The notes under the pieces were generated by a model. That model did no database searches. It saw only the letters and a program-made list of their open reading frames with translations, and had not been told where the DNA came from. Positions 42,309 through 53,233 of a stretch of 64,000 nt of DNA are shown here, piece after piece (the stretch's first letter is position 1; every line of letters starts with the position of its first letter). Source of the stretch: a gamma proteobacterium HdN1 (GTDB taxonomy: Bacteria; Pseudomonadota; Gammaproteobacteria; Pseudomonadales; Ketobacteraceae); contig FP929140.1 in the NCBI GenBank assembly GCA_000198515.1, positions 2,888,527 through 2,952,526 on the forward strand. Direction: 5' to 3'. The translations under genes and the position numbers were made by a program.

Positions 42309-43055
42309 ATGTCTAAACAAGATTGGCTGTATGGAATCCACAGCGTATCCGCCATTCTGGAGCGCCATCCAGATCGCGTGTTAGAACTGTTTATCGTCGA
42401 AACCCGAGAAGATAAGCGTATCGGCGATATTATCAAGCTAGCCAAAACGCACGGTCTACGCGCCCAGTTTATTCCCAAAAAAACGATGGATCACCAACTG
42501 GAGGAGGGCGCAGTTCACCAAGGCGTTGCCATACGCTATCGCCCCTCTGCGCCCGGCGACGAAAACGACCTAAAGCATCTGGTTGAGAACGCCAATGCCC
42601 CTTTGTTCTTGCTGTTTCTCGATGGAATTACCGACCCTCATAATTTAGGCGCCTGTTTGCGCAGTGCGGATGCTGCGGGAGTGCACGCAGTAATCACTAC
42701 GCGCGATAAATCCGCAGGTCTAAGTGCGGCCGTGCGCAAGGTGGCAGTGGGCGCGGCCGAAACCGTACCGTTTATCCAAGTCACTAATTTGGCGCGCACT
42801 TTGGAAATGGTGCGGCAGCAGGGCGTTTGGGTATACGGCACCGCCTTGAGCGAAGGCGCCAAGACGATCTACGAAACCGATCTGCGCGGAAATATCGGGA
42901 TTGTGATGGGTGCTGAAGGCGTAGGATTGCGTAGGCTTACCCAAGATTGCTGCGATGGGCTTGTATATATCCCAATGGCGGGCACCGTTCAGAGCCTTAA
43001 TGTGTCCGTTGCAACGGGCGTTTGCTTATTTGAGGCGCTTCGTCAGCGAAGTTGA
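42309..43055 (+). CDS. rlmB: 23S rRNA 2'-O-ribose methyltransferase RlmB (Gm2251)
   Basis: A 248-residue SPOUT-class methyltransferase that modifies G2251 of 23S rRNA. An N-terminal substrate-binding domain is followed by the SPOUT fold, with LLFLDGITDPHNLGACLRSA (motif 1), IVMGAEGVGLRRL (motif 2) and IPMAGTVQSLNVSVATGVCL (motif 3, the knot). Full length and standard. Confidence 0.97.
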   Translation: MSKQDWLYGIHSVSAILERHPDRVLELFIVETREDKRIGDIIKLAKTHGLRAQFIPKKTMDHQLEEGAVHQGVAIRYRPSAPGDENDLKHLVENANAPLFLLFLDGITDPHNLGACLRSADAAGVHAVITTRDKSAGLSAAVRKVAVGAAETVPFIQVTNLARTLEMVRQQGVWVYGTALSEGAKTIYETDLRGNIGIVMGAEGVGLRRLTQDCCDGLVYIPMAGTVQSLNVSVATGVCLFEALRQRS

Positions 43056-43120
43056 AGCACAGCTAGCCTTCTGACCGTTTTGTTCTGGTACCAAAAAAGG
43101 ACTCGGTGGAGCTTAGACCG

Positions 43121-44839
43121 ATGAAAAATAAACTGATTTCACTGGCTTTTGCTCTTGCTTTGCTGTTTTCTCTTGCAGTAATTGCCGGCCTTTGGGGCGC
43201 AAAAGATCATTGGCGAACGCCAGCGATTGCTTACACAGATACCGCCAAGGTGGCGGTCCCATGGGATGCGCCGGATCTACTTATCGAAAGCACCTCATTA
43301 TCGTCGTTGCCGCGTGACTTGCTAGAAATCCCCTTGCTGCGCGATGTGTTGAGCGAAGACTTCGTATTTTATTACCAAAATCACCCGGATCGGCTAGGAA
43401 TTCTCGGTAGCCTGCGCCGCATTGCCTATGAGCATGAGCTGACGCTGCAAGACTCTTTCATCACCACGCTCTTTGATGAGCCTGCCACGCTGGCCTTTTG
43501 GCGGGATAAAAAAGGCAAGCCCACGCGTGCAGTGTTAGTGCTACAGCGTAATCAGATTTCCCGATGGCTCGAATGGGCCGCGAAGGTGGCCGTTAGTGAT
43601 CGACAGCTTAAGATGGCAGGTTCGCTGGATGTGGGCCGAGAAAGTGTGCCGCTCTACCTTCTCAACTATGGCTATAAAAAATCACTACTTTTTGCTTCAT
43701 GGCAGGATCGGCTGTTGCTTATTTCCGACCCTGAAATGTTGCAAGGGGTAATGTCAGAGCCGTCCTCGTCATCGTCAGAAAAGAGCGAGAGCAACCCAAT
43801 TGCGCTTGCCAAAGGGCCTGCAAAGGCCGCCGCTGCGCTGCTTCGTGGGGAGATGCCGTGGCCAGGCTCATTTTATTTGCCAGAGGCGCATGAAAAACAC
43901 CGCATTAGTGCACGGGCAGATTTCTTGGCGCTTGGATATCAGGCGTTTTTTCCGAGTGTTGAAGGGGTTTCACTGTTGTGGGATGCGAACGGTTGGAAGA
44001 CCCAGCTTGCGTTCCGCGCCATGCAGCCTCAACCGTATGCGGAGGGGATTAAAGTTTGGGAGGCCGCTCCTTCTGGGGCGAGCTTGTGTGCGGCATTGCC
44101 AATCACCGATGCGCTTCCTCTTCGATTATTAAATAGGGCGGGCTTGGCCAAACAGGATGCGGCCCAACTCGCATCTGCTCTCAACGGCCCGGTTGCCGTA
44201 TGTTGGTATCCTGATTCTCACTTTTACACGCCCTTACTGCTGGGTCAGGTAAAGTCGAATTCATTGGCCGAGGCGGATCATCTGCTCGCTGACGTATTCG
44301 AAAAACATATTGGTAGCCTTGAGGGCGGCATCGACAAAAAGCGCTTCCCTGTTAAAACGAGCTCCCTAGAGGGCGGCACGCGCTGGAGCCGTGTAGTTAG
44401 CTCCAGATACGGTCAATTTCCGGCAAGCCGCTTAGAAGGCGCGCAAATGCCCGCGGAATCCCGCTATTTTGACGTATCCCTTGCCCATTCGCAAAACTGG
44501 GTGATGTTTTCGCTGGACCCGCAATTGGTGGATCGGGCCATTAGCACCTCAAAGCTCCGCTATCCGGCCTTGTCGGACGCGCTTTCCCCAAAAAGCATTG
44601 CGCCGCTCTATATCTACCCAGAAAAACTCGCAGAGTTGGTTCGCAAAGAGGTTAAACAGAGTCTGCCGCGTGATCGTGAGTGGGTGTTTCGCCTAGCGGT
44701 CGAGACTCATCTTTGGCCAAAACTCGATAAACTTGCAGGCTATCCGCCGATGGCGTTCCAGATGCCTTCCGCGCCGAAAAATGCGGCGAAGGACGCAGAG
44801 TCTTGGCAATGGGTTCCGATGGAATGGAATTTCTTGTGA
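43121..44839 (+). CDS. yfaA: YfaA-like DUF2138 protein
   Basis: About 572 residues with an N-terminal signal anchor ([20 protein letters not shown]). It matches the DUF2138 proteins that accompany bacterial alpha-2-macroglobulins: early [20 protein letters not shown], and the conserved [20 protein letters not shown]. The ATG at 43121 has GTGGAG upstream; an in-frame GTG lies at 43106. It is the first gene of a five-gene operon in the order of E. coli yfaA-T-S-Q-P (the mag operon of Pseudomonas). It probably acts at the periplasmic face of the inner membrane; its role is unknown. Confidence 0.85.
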   Translation: MKNKLISLAFALALLFSLAVIAGLWGAKDHWRTPAIAYTDTAKVAVPWDAPDLLIESTSLSSLPRDLLEIPLLRDVLSEDFVFYYQNHPDRLGILGSLRRIAYEHELTLQDSFITTLFDEPATLAFWRDKKGKPTRAVLVLQRNQISRWLEWAAKVAVSDRQLKMAGSLDVGRESVPLYLLNYGYKKSLLFASWQDRLLLISDPEMLQGVMSEPSSSSSEKSESNPIALAKGPAKAAAALLRGEMPWPGSFYLPEAHEKHRISARADFLALGYQAFFPSVEGVSLLWDANGWKTQLAFRAMQPQPYAEGIKVWEAAPSGASLCAALPITDALPLRLLNRAGLAKQDAAQLASALNGPVAVCWYPDSHFYTPLLLGQVKSNSLAEADHLLADVFEKHIGSLEGGIDKKRFPVKTSSLEGGTRWSRVVSSRYGQFPASRLEGAQMPAESRYFDVSLAHSQNWVMFSLDPQLVDRAISTSKLRYPALSDALSPKSIAPLYIYPEKLAELVRKEVKQSLPRDREWVFRLAVETHLWPKLDKLAGYPPMAFQMPSAPKNAAKDAESWQWVPMEWNFL

Positions 44840-45594
44840 GCCTGAATGCCTTGCGATTTTGGAAGGCGATTCGGAATGCGCTCGTGCATCGTGTGCTTGG
44901 GTATCGTGTGCGTGGGCATCATGCATTTCGAAAGGTAGCGTTTGCGTGTCTGCTATTGGCGGGAACCACAAATGCTGCGTTACCTGTTGAAGCGGCACCT
45001 GCTTCCGAACTTATTCGGCCGCACTTAAATGTAGAGCAAACCCGTATTTTTCGAGCATGGTTTGTGCGCATTGTGGATGAACAAATGCGCCAAGGGCCAT
45101 CGCCCCGCTGGTTCCAGCAGGACTGTGCTGGGCTGGTGCGGTTTGCGGCCAACGAATCACTTAAGGTGCACGATTCTGCTTGGCTGCGAAACAACGGAAT
45201 CTCTAATCGCTATTTGCCACCTGAAGCCGATCTAATGCCGGAGCAGCGTTTGTTGGCGCAGGAATGGCAGCTAGGAGGCGGTAAGATTGGCCCTTACGCA
45301 AACGCGATTAGGCTCATTCAGTATAACGCGGTTGCGGTAGGGCGAGATTTGCAAATGGCAAAGCCTGGCGACCTGCTTTTTTTTGATCAAGGCGATGATC
45401 AGCATTTAATGATCTGGACAGGGCGCTCCATCACCTACCATTCCGGCGCAGAGCGGTTGGAAGGGAATCCGGATAACGGTATGCGTTCGGTCAGTGTTCG
45501 CCAGTTAATGGAATGGAAGGACACACGCTGGATTCCGGATGCTGCGAATCCAAATTTCATCGGCGTTTTCCGGCTAGGATTTTTGGCACCATGA
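44836..45594 (+). CDS. yfaT: YfaT-like DUF1175 protein
   Basis: About 252 residues, exported (hydrophobic segment [20 protein letters not shown]). The DUF1175 core is [20 protein letters not shown] and [20 protein letters not shown], an NlpC/P60-like arrangement (Cys in Q-D-C-A-G-L-V-R-F and His in Q-H-L-M-I), so a cysteine peptidase or amidase fold is possible. The GTG at 44836 overlaps the yfaA stop by 4 bp (GTGA); frames from 44803 or 44824 are alternatives. Its N-terminus carries a five-residue repeat ([15 protein letters not shown]). The stop overlaps the next start by 4 bp. Confidence 0.8.
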   Translation: MSLNALRFWKAIRNALVHRVLGYRVRGHHAFRKVAFACLLLAGTTNAALPVEAAPASELIRPHLNVEQTRIFRAWFVRIVDEQMRQGPSPRWFQQDCAGLVRFAANESLKVHDSAWLRNNGISNRYLPPEADLMPEQRLLAQEWQLGGGKIGPYANAIRLIQYNAVAVGRDLQMAKPGDLLFFDQGDDQHLMIWTGRSITYHSGAERLEGNPDNGMRSVSVRQLMEWKDTRWIPDAANPNFIGVFRLGFLAP

Positions 45595-48500
45595 GAAATC
45601 ATATTGTGATTGATAACAAAGAATTCTTGCTTAAAGATGGCGGGATCGACTTGTGGTTGATCCTGATCACCGCGATGCTGATTTCTCTTTTGCCAGCATT
45701 TTCTTATGCGAATGAAAACATTCCAGATAGCAATTATCAGGCCCAGCAGGGCGAGGCGTTCTTTCTTTTGTCGGATACTACTTTTTCGAGCGATGAGATC
45801 GCAAAAGTCCGATTAGAAGCGCCAGGTCGCGATCATCGTCGCTATAGCATGGAGTCGTATGGAGGTGTAGATATTCGCGTGTACCGCTTGGAAAATCCAT
45901 TGGAGTTCCTGAAGAAGCAAAAGAACTTGCATCGCATTCTTCAAGAAGGTTCTCTAAAAGGCGAGGGCGTCGCAAATGCGCTCGCTTACTTGTGGGACAA
46001 CTGGTATTCCAAATCGCGCCGTGTGATGCAGCGTGCATTCTCCTATCAAACAAGAAAAGAAGTAACGGCAGAGGTACCCCAATTAAAAATGGGGGATGCG
46101 ATTGAAGCTCCGACGCAATATCAATCACCCAACGTATTTGCGCCACTAAAAGGCTTTCCCTTGGTAAGCGAATTTCGCTATCCGCTTTGGGACGCTAAGC
46201 CCATTCAACCTCCCACTGAAGTGAAGTTGAGTGGTTCATCCAGCAATTTTCTCGAAACCAATCCGGGCAATGTTTATATCCCACTTGGCAAGCTCGCGCC
46301 CGGTCTGTATTTTGTCGAAGCAATGGTTGGGCGCCATCGGGCCACAACGACCGTTTTTGTATCGAATACCGTCGCGATCAGCAAAATTTCGGGGAATGAA
46401 TTATTTGTTTGGACGGTTCACCGCGCACAACAAACGCCCGTCGCTCACGCAAAAGTATTGTGGACGGACGGGCTCGGCATTCTGCAGCGTGGTGAAAGCG
46501 ACGAGGATGGCACTGTACGCTTGTTGCACAAGAGCCCAGAACGCTCCTTTGTGATCGGTGAAGATACCGAAGGCGGCATCTTTATCGCAGAAAACTTTTA
46601 CTACGATAGCGAAGTCTACGACACCCGCCTTTATACCTTTACCGATCGGCCCTTGTATCGCCCCGGCGACCGCGTATCCTTCAAAGTATTGGGAAGAAAA
46701 TTCTCTGCCTCGCAGACATCTGTAGCAGCAGGCTCATCCCCCGTAGACATAACCGTTATCGACGCCAATGGAACCACGCTACAAACATTGCGTGCGAATT
46801 ACGATAAGGAAAATGGCGCAGACGGCGAATTTTCTCTGCCAGAAAATGCGACGGCTGGGGGTTACGAGCTACGCGTTACCTATCAAGGCCGAGTCTACTC
46901 CAGCGCTTTTCGCGTTGCCGAATATGTGAAACCCCACTTTGAAATTGCAATCCACCTAGATCAACCAGCGTTTAAGTCTGGCGAAAAGATTGCCGGTTCA
47001 CTCACCCTTGTCTATCCAGATGGCAGCCCCGTAAAGAACGCAAATATCGAGTTGCGGTTGCGTGCGCAGGCGCTTTCCATGGTGGACAACGATTTGCGGT
47101 ACTTGGGCGAGTTTCCGGTAGAACTGGAAACCAAGGATATGCGATCCAACTCGGAAGGCAAAGTAGCGCTTTCTCTACCCGCAGCCGATCGACCCAGCCG
47201 CTACGTTCTGACTGTATTTGCAAGCGATGGCGCGGCTTACCGCGTAAAAACGACGCGAGAAATTTTGATTGAACGTGGTGCCAACCAATATTCGATTCTC
47301 GGTGACCGCAATTTTAGTAAGCTCAATGAGAGCGTTACATTCTCAGTTCACCAGCAAGGAATCGCAACGGTAGACGCACAGCAGCAAATTCCAAGCCGGT
47401 GGGAGTGGCAGCGCCTCGAAGATCAGACCCGCGCCGAAGGCAGTGTTCCCGAAAACGGCCTGCATTTTCAGTTGAGCTTCAACCGCCCCGGCACTTATGT
47501 AATCCATGTGCGCGATCAGGATGGAAAACTCCTAGGCGCAACTCATCATTCAGTGAGCGGTGCCGGCATCGTTTCTGCTCCGGGCTCCGTTCGGATTGTG
47601 CTGGACAAGCAGGAATACCAAGTGGGCGAAACTGCTGAAGCGCTCGTCACATTTCCAGAACCCGTGAAGGATGCCCTGTTTAGCTTGGAGCGGGATCATG
47701 TAGAGTATGCAGCATTGCTCAGCCGTCCAGCACCGTGGCTTTCCGTGGAACGCATTGATTCTGCGCAGTATCGCCTTCTTATTCCAGTTACAGCCGAGTT
47801 TTCGCCGAACATCACGCTCTCCGCTCTTTACGTGAAGGGAAGCGAGTACGCATTTCAAAATGCGGGTATCAAGGTTCCGACCCCTAAGTTAGACGTTAGT
47901 GTCAGGGCTGATAAATCGGTGTATGCGCCGGGCGATACGGTCACCGTTCAGATTGATACCCACCTGAACGGAATGCCCGCGCCATCTCAACTTGTGGTGA
48001 GCGTGGTGGATGAAATGGTGTATGCGCTTCAGCCCGAAATTGCGCCTTCCATTAATGACTTTTTTTATCGTATGCGGCGGAATAACGTGCGTACCGGCGC
48101 CAGCCTCTCCTTTATCAGTTACGACGTGGCAACCCCTGCCAGTGGTGAGGTGCCCTCACGCAGCTATCGAAACGAGCGTGGCGTCAAAGTGCTGGAGCGT
48201 CCACGACGCGAAGAAATCGACACCGCCGCATGGCTCCCACGTCTGCAAACCGATGCAGAAGGGCACGCACAGTTTCAGTTTGTAATGCCTGATTCCCTGA
48301 CGCGTTGGCGCATCACGGTGCGCGCCATCCGTAGCGTGGAAACTGCGGGACCTGCTAACGCAACAAAGCTTGCTGACGGCGTTACGGGACAAATTACCCG
48401 CTTTATTCGATCCGAAAAACCCCTCTATCTAAAATGGAGTGGCCCGAAAATCTTTCGGCGCGGTGACCAACCCGCGTTAGGCGTGTTGGCGTTTAATCAG

Positions 48501-50414
48501 GGAAGCCAGCCGCTTAAAGCGAAGATGCTGGCGCGACTGGGCGATCAAGTTCAAGAGCGCAGCGTTGATCTACCGACGGGTGTAAGCTATCAGGCGTTTG
48601 ATCAGATCAACGCAAGCGCGGGTGATTTGCGCGTCAGCATCGCCTTGGATCAAGCACCTGAACAATTGCTGGATCAGTTGGATGTTTCGCTAAGCGATCA
48701 GGCCGCAACGTGGCCAGAGATGCGCACTCTGAATATAACGCTCACCGAAAAGGAAACACCGATCGCTCTGCCGGCCAATGCGTTTGACGTGCGCATGACT
48801 CTCAGCAATACCACAGAGCAGCGCTATCTCGATGCGCTCAGTGATTTGCTGGATTACCCTTGGGGGTGCATTGAGCAAACTGCAAGTCGGTTGTTGCCCT
48901 TGAGCCTGGCCTATCCGTTTATACAATCACAATTCAGTGGCTTACAACTCAATGAATCGCAGCTCAATGATTCACAATTCAATGAATCGCGAAATAATGT
49001 TGAGATCGCAGGCGGGAGCAACGAACTTCTTGTTCGGCTTCGCAGCATCATGCAAGGCAATCGTCTACGGTTGGTGCAGATGGCCGGAGAAGACGCCACC
49101 TTTAGCTGGTGGGGCGAGGGTACAGAACCCAATGCGCTGCTCACCGCTTACGCGTACTACGCCGACTGGGAAACAAGCAGGGCGCTCAATATCCCGCTCT
49201 CCAGTGACCATGCGCGTCGTGTGCTAGAACTCTATGCAAAGCAGGCAAGCGATATGCCGCCCCTACACCGAGCGTTAGCGTTGGGATTTCTTTACGAGAT
49301 GAGACAACCCGTTAGCAGTCTACTAAGCGGTGTTGTAAAAGACTTACTGCAGGATAGTAAAAGTTCTGCTGATCAAGCAGCAGATGCGAATACGACTCAA
49401 GATATGGCCATTCAAGAAGTTGCCACTCAAGCAGAAAGCAGCGATACAAGCCTCGTTTTTAATGCGCCCGACTCTCCACTTGGATTGGCCGTAACGTGGG
49501 CACTGATTGCCGAGCTTTCCCGTCGCGCCGACATTACCCTTCCTGAACAGGTTTCCAGCGCCTACGAGAATGCAGCTCATTTGCTTGCCAGCAGCACACT
49601 CCCAATCGCGCGCGGTGCAGCGATTCGGGCAGGTTGGGGGGATGCAAAAGATGCTGCTTTGCTGTTTCAAGAAATGATGCCATCGCAGCCAACGTTCGAA
49701 CGCGCCTTGCTGCTTGCGTGGTTTAAGCCGGGCGCAACCACGACCACCGATGGCGCGAAAATTTTACCGGCAGTTCATCCGCTCCAACCGTGGACAATTG
49801 CGCCTAAGCATACAACCACCTCGACAGAATGGCGCTGGCAGGGCGATCCATTGCCGGCACACATTGTTTTGAGCGACGTACCCCCGCCTACCACGGTGGC
49901 AGTAATTCGCTACCAAGGTGAGGGCCGCACAGAATCCCCCTACCCAGTAAACATCCAACGCAAACTTTGGCTGCTACAGCGTGGCGAGAAAGAAAGCCAT
50001 TATCGCGCCGAGCCGGTAACTGCAGCGTCAGATGGAACGCGATTGCAGAGCGACGCACTCTATCTGGACGAAATCACCGTTTCCACCACCGCCAATCAGC
50101 GTCTGCGTTATGGCTTGCTAGAAGTTTCGCTGCCGCCAGGTGCCGACGTGGAGCCGTCGGTAGCAGGAATCAAAGTCGCGGGCTTAAGTGATTCTGGTGA
50201 GGTGAGCCTAGAGAAGGCGCGCAGCGAGCCAGGTCAGCTTTCCTATGCGATTCCTTTAGAACAACTGCAAGGCAGTGTTCGCGTTCGCCACTTGGTTCGC
50301 TTCTCGCAAAAGGGCCAGTTTCACTTACCGCCGTCGCGCTATTACCCCATGTATGCACCCGCTCGCCAATCCTTTGAGGAGTCTCCGGCAATGTCCAGCA
50401 TTGTGGTTCGCTAG
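45591..50414 (+). CDS. yfaS: Bacterial alpha-2-macroglobulin (YfaS/MagD-like)
   Basis: About 1,607 residues, with a membrane-targeting segment ([20 protein letters not shown]) and no lipobox. MG domains (for example [19 protein letters not shown] near residue 350), a bait-region area, then [20 protein letters not shown] and the thioester domain. The thioester motif C-I-E-Q is present at about residues 1093-1096 in [13 protein letters not shown], so this copy could trap proteases covalently. Beyond it lies a five-residue repeat ([18 protein letters not shown] 48931-48990). The ATG at 45591 overlaps yfaT by 4 bp. It presumably guards the periplasm against foreign proteases. Confidence 0.93.
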   Translation: MRNHIVIDNKEFLLKDGGIDLWLILITAMLISLLPAFSYANENIPDSNYQAQQGEAFFLLSDTTFSSDEIAKVRLEAPGRDHRRYSMESYGGVDIRVYRLENPLEFLKKQKNLHRILQEGSLKGEGVANALAYLWDNWYSKSRRVMQRAFSYQTRKEVTAEVPQLKMGDAIEAPTQYQSPNVFAPLKGFPLVSEFRYPLWDAKPIQPPTEVKLSGSSSNFLETNPGNVYIPLGKLAPGLYFVEAMVGRHRATTTVFVSNTVAISKISGNELFVWTVHRAQQTPVAHAKVLWTDGLGILQRGESDEDGTVRLLHKSPERSFVIGEDTEGGIFIAENFYYDSEVYDTRLYTFTDRPLYRPGDRVSFKVLGRKFSASQTSVAAGSSPVDITVIDANGTTLQTLRANYDKENGADGEFSLPENATAGGYELRVTYQGRVYSSAFRVAEYVKPHFEIAIHLDQPAFKSGEKIAGSLTLVYPDGSPVKNANIELRLRAQALSMVDNDLRYLGEFPVELETKDMRSNSEGKVALSLPAADRPSRYVLTVFASDGAAYRVKTTREILIERGANQYSILGDRNFSKLNESVTFSVHQQGIATVDAQQQIPSRWEWQRLEDQTRAEGSVPENGLHFQLSFNRPGTYVIHVRDQDGKLLGATHHSVSGAGIVSAPGSVRIVLDKQEYQVGETAEALVTFPEPVKDALFSLERDHVEYAALLSRPAPWLSVERIDSAQYRLLIPVTAEFSPNITLSALYVKGSEYAFQNAGIKVPTPKLDVSVRADKSVYAPGDTVTVQIDTHLNGMPAPSQLVVSVVDEMVYALQPEIAPSINDFFYRMRRNNVRTGASLSFISYDVATPASGEVPSRSYRNERGVKVLERPRREEIDTAAWLPRLQTDAEGHAQFQFVMPDSLTRWRITVRAIRSVETAGPANATKLADGVTGQITRFIRSEKPLYLKWSGPKIFRRGDQPALGVLAFNQGSQPLKAKMLARLGDQVQERSVDLPTGVSYQAFDQINASAGDLRVSIALDQAPEQLLDQLDVSLSDQAATWPEMRTLNITLTEKETPIALPANAFDVRMTLSNTTEQRYLDALSDLLDYPWGCIEQTASRLLPLSLAYPFIQSQFSGLQLNESQLNDSQFNESRNNVEIAGGSNELLVRLRSIMQGNRLRLVQMAGEDATFSWWGEGTEPNALLTAYAYYADWETSRALNIPLSSDHARRVLELYAKQASDMPPLHRALALGFLYEMRQPVSSLLSGVVKDLLQDSKSSADQAADANTTQDMAIQEVATQAESSDTSLVFNAPDSPLGLAVTWALIAELSRRADITLPEQVSSAYENAAHLLASSTLPIARGAAIRAGWGDAKDAALLFQEMMPSQPTFERALLLAWFKPGATTTTDGAKILPAVHPLQPWTIAPKHTTTSTEWRWQGDPLPAHIVLSDVPPPTTVAVIRYQGEGRTESPYPVNIQRKLWLLQRGEKESHYRAEPVTAASDGTRLQSDALYLDEITVSTTANQRLRYGLLEVSLPPGADVEPSVAGIKVAGLSDSGEVSLEKARSEPGQLSYAIPLEQLQGSVRVRHLVRFSQKGQFHLPPSRYYPMYAPARQSFEESPAMSSIVVR

Positions 50415-50416
50415 CG

Positions 50417-52318
50417 ATGCAAGCAACGGTTTCTAGCATCAGAAAGCGCTCGGTTGTGATCACAGCATTTCTTTTAGGGCTTGCCTCTGAAAGCGTTTGC
50501 GCCTTGGATCGCCCAGAACCAGCGATGCAGCTTGCCTATGGTGAGCCACCAGATGCACGCATCCAACTTTGGAGTCAAAGCGGCAAATTATTGAGCGATC
50601 GGCCACTTCCACAAACACTTACAACCCCGCTTGGAAGCGTGTGGAAGCTCTTTGTGTTCGATTATCTAGTCACAAATCGGATTCAAGAGCAAGCCTACCA
50701 ATGCCACGGCGGTGATCCAGATGAGGTTTATTGCTGCGCGGCGGGCCAAAAAATAGAGCGCAACGATGCGCTGATTAAATCCTGCGGCCTGTATTTTTCT
50801 CCGTCGCGCTGGAATTTAACGCCCATGTTGTGGCATCAATATTGGCGAGCGTCTTTAGCACCACTCCGCACACCTGATTGGCTAGAAAATCTCGAAGAAC
50901 TCGGCCCCGCATCGGAAGTTCCCATCAGTTCACTGCTGATGGTGCTATCGAGAATGGCATCGCAGCAAGAGAGCCGCCAAGTGCTGTTAGATCGGATCCT
51001 TCTCGAAAATTCTCCACCCAAAGCGTTCCGTGGCCTAGACCCAATGCTCCCACTCGCAACTTGGTTAGGTGCGCAGCTGCGCGTAAAAACGTGGAGTTGG
51101 CGCGTGCCAAGCGCCCCCCCTATAGAATCGGACGGTGCTAAACATCATCACGTTTCTGCTTTAGCTCGGTTAGCGATTGGCGAGAATGTCGGTGGATTTG
51201 CTGGTTGGACAAATACAGGGATTCCTCTCTGGGCAAGTGCGGCCGGCACGAGTCAAAACATGCTTTGGGCGTTTTCGCCGACGATTCAAATCGCACTTTC
51301 GCGGCTTACCAATCGCGATATTGAGCGTGGGAATGCGCATACGCGGTTAAAAGAAAACACATATTCAACTCCCGACCAAGATTGCGTGCGAGTGGATTTA
51401 TTTGAACGCTACCCGATTGCAGAGATTCAGTCGGCCAACGGCCAAAGCATCGTAACGCCAGGTATTTTGGAGAAAGGCCGCTATACCGTAAAATTCAGGA
51501 ACGGCAATCAGATTGAAATAGAAAGCGCCAACGACATCACTCTGCTCGTTTCAGATGCGGGGCGGGCGCTGGAGCTCTCTCTGCGCGTTCCGCGTGAAGA
51601 ATACGTTGCCCGCGTAATCGACCGCGAAGCTTCCGCTGAACCCTTGGAAGCGGCAAAGGCGTTTGCGATCGCGGCTAGAACCTATCTTCTCCAAAATGCG
51701 AGCCGAGAAGGCCAATGCTTGCAAATGAGGGATTCCACTCACCAACAGCGCGTATCGCCACGCCCTGCATCCGTGGCGGCGCGTGCGGTTGCGCAGTGGA
51801 CGGAAGATCTCGTGCTCGCAGGAGTGTCGGTAAACTATCGAGACTCTAAAGCAGCAATCGGGGATGAGCCTGCGCAGCACGCAGACCCTGCATCGCCAAA
51901 TGGAATTTTGTATTGGCAGGAAGCGCGTCAGCAGGCGCAAAGCAACTGGTTCTACTCCGCAATTCTGCGGTCGGCATTTCCGCGAGCGGATTTATCCCGC
52001 TGGGGAAATGCGCGCGCAGCCTGCGACCCCATGCCCCAAGAAGAATCTTGGTTGCAGAGTCAAATTCCGCACTGGCGCCCGATATTGGCGCCCGTCGCAG
52101 GGTATCAAGAAACAAAAACGTTTACTGTTTGCCGTTTGCAAACCGGAAACCCCTATGTCGATAAAATTAAACGTAGAATATTTTCCAGACCAATGCGCGG
52201 CCAACAGGAACGCCTCGATCTTGCCCACGAATATTTGCACCTTGCTTTTGAAGCACACCCGAATGGCGTAGATGAAGTATGGATTGAGCGTTGGGCGCGC
52301 ACCTTGGTCCTGCAATAA
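50417..52318 (+). CDS. yfaQ: YfaQ-like DUF2300 protein with SxxK and SpoIID-like regions
   Basis: A 633-residue exported protein (signal about 10-29, cleavage near SVCA). An S-x-x-K motif (S74-V-W-K77 in TPLGSVWKLFVFDYLV) and surrounding pattern resemble serine penicillin-binding proteins and beta-lactamases. The second half (about 395-455) has PREEYVARVIDREASAEPLE, AKAFAIAARTYLLQNA and M-R-D-S-T-H-Q-Q, as in SpoIID/LytB glycan lyases. Together they suggest a cell-wall-active or cell-wall-binding protein partnered with the macroglobulin. It follows yfaS by 2 bp. That either half is catalytically active is not shown. Confidence 0.8.
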   Translation: MQATVSSIRKRSVVITAFLLGLASESVCALDRPEPAMQLAYGEPPDARIQLWSQSGKLLSDRPLPQTLTTPLGSVWKLFVFDYLVTNRIQEQAYQCHGGDPDEVYCCAAGQKIERNDALIKSCGLYFSPSRWNLTPMLWHQYWRASLAPLRTPDWLENLEELGPASEVPISSLLMVLSRMASQQESRQVLLDRILLENSPPKAFRGLDPMLPLATWLGAQLRVKTWSWRVPSAPPIESDGAKHHHVSALARLAIGENVGGFAGWTNTGIPLWASAAGTSQNMLWAFSPTIQIALSRLTNRDIERGNAHTRLKENTYSTPDQDCVRVDLFERYPIAEIQSANGQSIVTPGILEKGRYTVKFRNGNQIEIESANDITLLVSDAGRALELSLRVPREEYVARVIDREASAEPLEAAKAFAIAARTYLLQNASREGQCLQMRDSTHQQRVSPRPASVAARAVAQWTEDLVLAGVSVNYRDSKAAIGDEPAQHADPASPNGILYWQEARQQAQSNWFYSAILRSAFPRADLSRWGNARAACDPMPQEESWLQSQIPHWRPILAPVAGYQETKTFTVCRLQTGNPYVDKIKRRIFSRPMRGQQERLDLAHEYLHLAFEAHPNGVDEVWIERWARTLVLQ

Positions 52319-52354
52319 CGGATTCAGAAGAACCCTATTTATTGGAAATACAGC

Positions 52355-53224
52355 ATGAAAACTCACCCTTTATTTCCTGCTTTACTGTTACTCGCAAACG
52401 CAACTTACGCCGAACCCGTAAGTATTTCTCTGGATGCGCCGCTTGGCGGTTGGCGAGTTGGCAACCGAGACAAAGCTTCATACTTGCAGAACGTCCACTA
52501 CCCACCGTCGTTTGTGAATAGCAATGCCGATCAGTCGGATACGGCACGCATTCGTGGCGTGATTTCCACAACACCCAAATCTGCCGAAGCAAAAGGTAAC
52601 CCTAGCCCTCAAGGGAATGAGGAGCAAAAGGCGATCCTCATCGTAAATGGGATTGGAATGCCGCTTCGCGTTGGAGAGGATGGCCGCTTTGATCGCCCCT
52701 ACACGTTCCCCACCGGCGAAAACAGCGTTGAGGTGCGCGCGGCAGATGGGCGTACAGCGCGTACGCAGTTTTATGATACGGGCGGTGGCGCAACGCCGCC
52801 CCGACTGCGAATTGTAATGTCTTGGGATAGCAATAATACCGACCTAGACTTGCACGTCGTCACGCCTAACGGTGAACACGCATGGTACGGCGGGCGGGTG
52901 CTGAAAGACGGAAGCGCTTTGGATGTCGATGTAACCACGGGGTACGGGCCAGAAATTTTTTCCAGCCCCGCCCCTCAGTCTGGGCCTTACCTTGTGTATG
53001 TGAACTACTATGGTGGTGGCTACCGGTGGCGTACTGAAGTAGACAACCCCGATTCCGATTCCGATTCCGGTTCCGAAGCGTACGAACCCAAGGCCGCACT
53101 GACAACGCTAACACTCAGCGTCGTTTTCGAAGAAGGAACCGTCAACGAGCGAGTGCAAACCTTTTTCGCGCCCATGCGAGCCCCTGGAGAATTAACCCTA
53201 ATTAGCCGCTTTATTTATCCTTGA
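52355..53224 (+). CDS. yfaP: YfaP-like DUF2135 protein
   Basis: A 289-residue exported protein (MKTHPLFPALLLLANATYAE is a signal peptide). The DUF2135 region is RLRIVMSWDSNNTDLDLHVV, followed by PNGEHAWYGG and GPYLVYVNYYGGGYRW. An acidic Asp/Ser run (about 232-240) is inserted near the end from a six-bp DNA repeat at about 53046-53073. It is the last gene of the yfa operon. Such proteins are secreted or periplasmic partners of YfaS; the function is unknown. Confidence 0.85.
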   Translation: MKTHPLFPALLLLANATYAEPVSISLDAPLGGWRVGNRDKASYLQNVHYPPSFVNSNADQSDTARIRGVISTTPKSAEAKGNPSPQGNEEQKAILIVNGIGMPLRVGEDGRFDRPYTFPTGENSVEVRAADGRTARTQFYDTGGGATPPRLRIVMSWDSNNTDLDLHVVTPNGEHAWYGGRVLKDGSALDVDVTTGYGPEIFSSPAPQSGPYLVYVNYYGGGYRWRTEVDNPDSDSDSGSEAYEPKAALTTLTLSVVFEEGTVNERVQTFFAPMRAPGELTLISRFIYP

Positions 53225-53233
53225 CGAAAAAAC

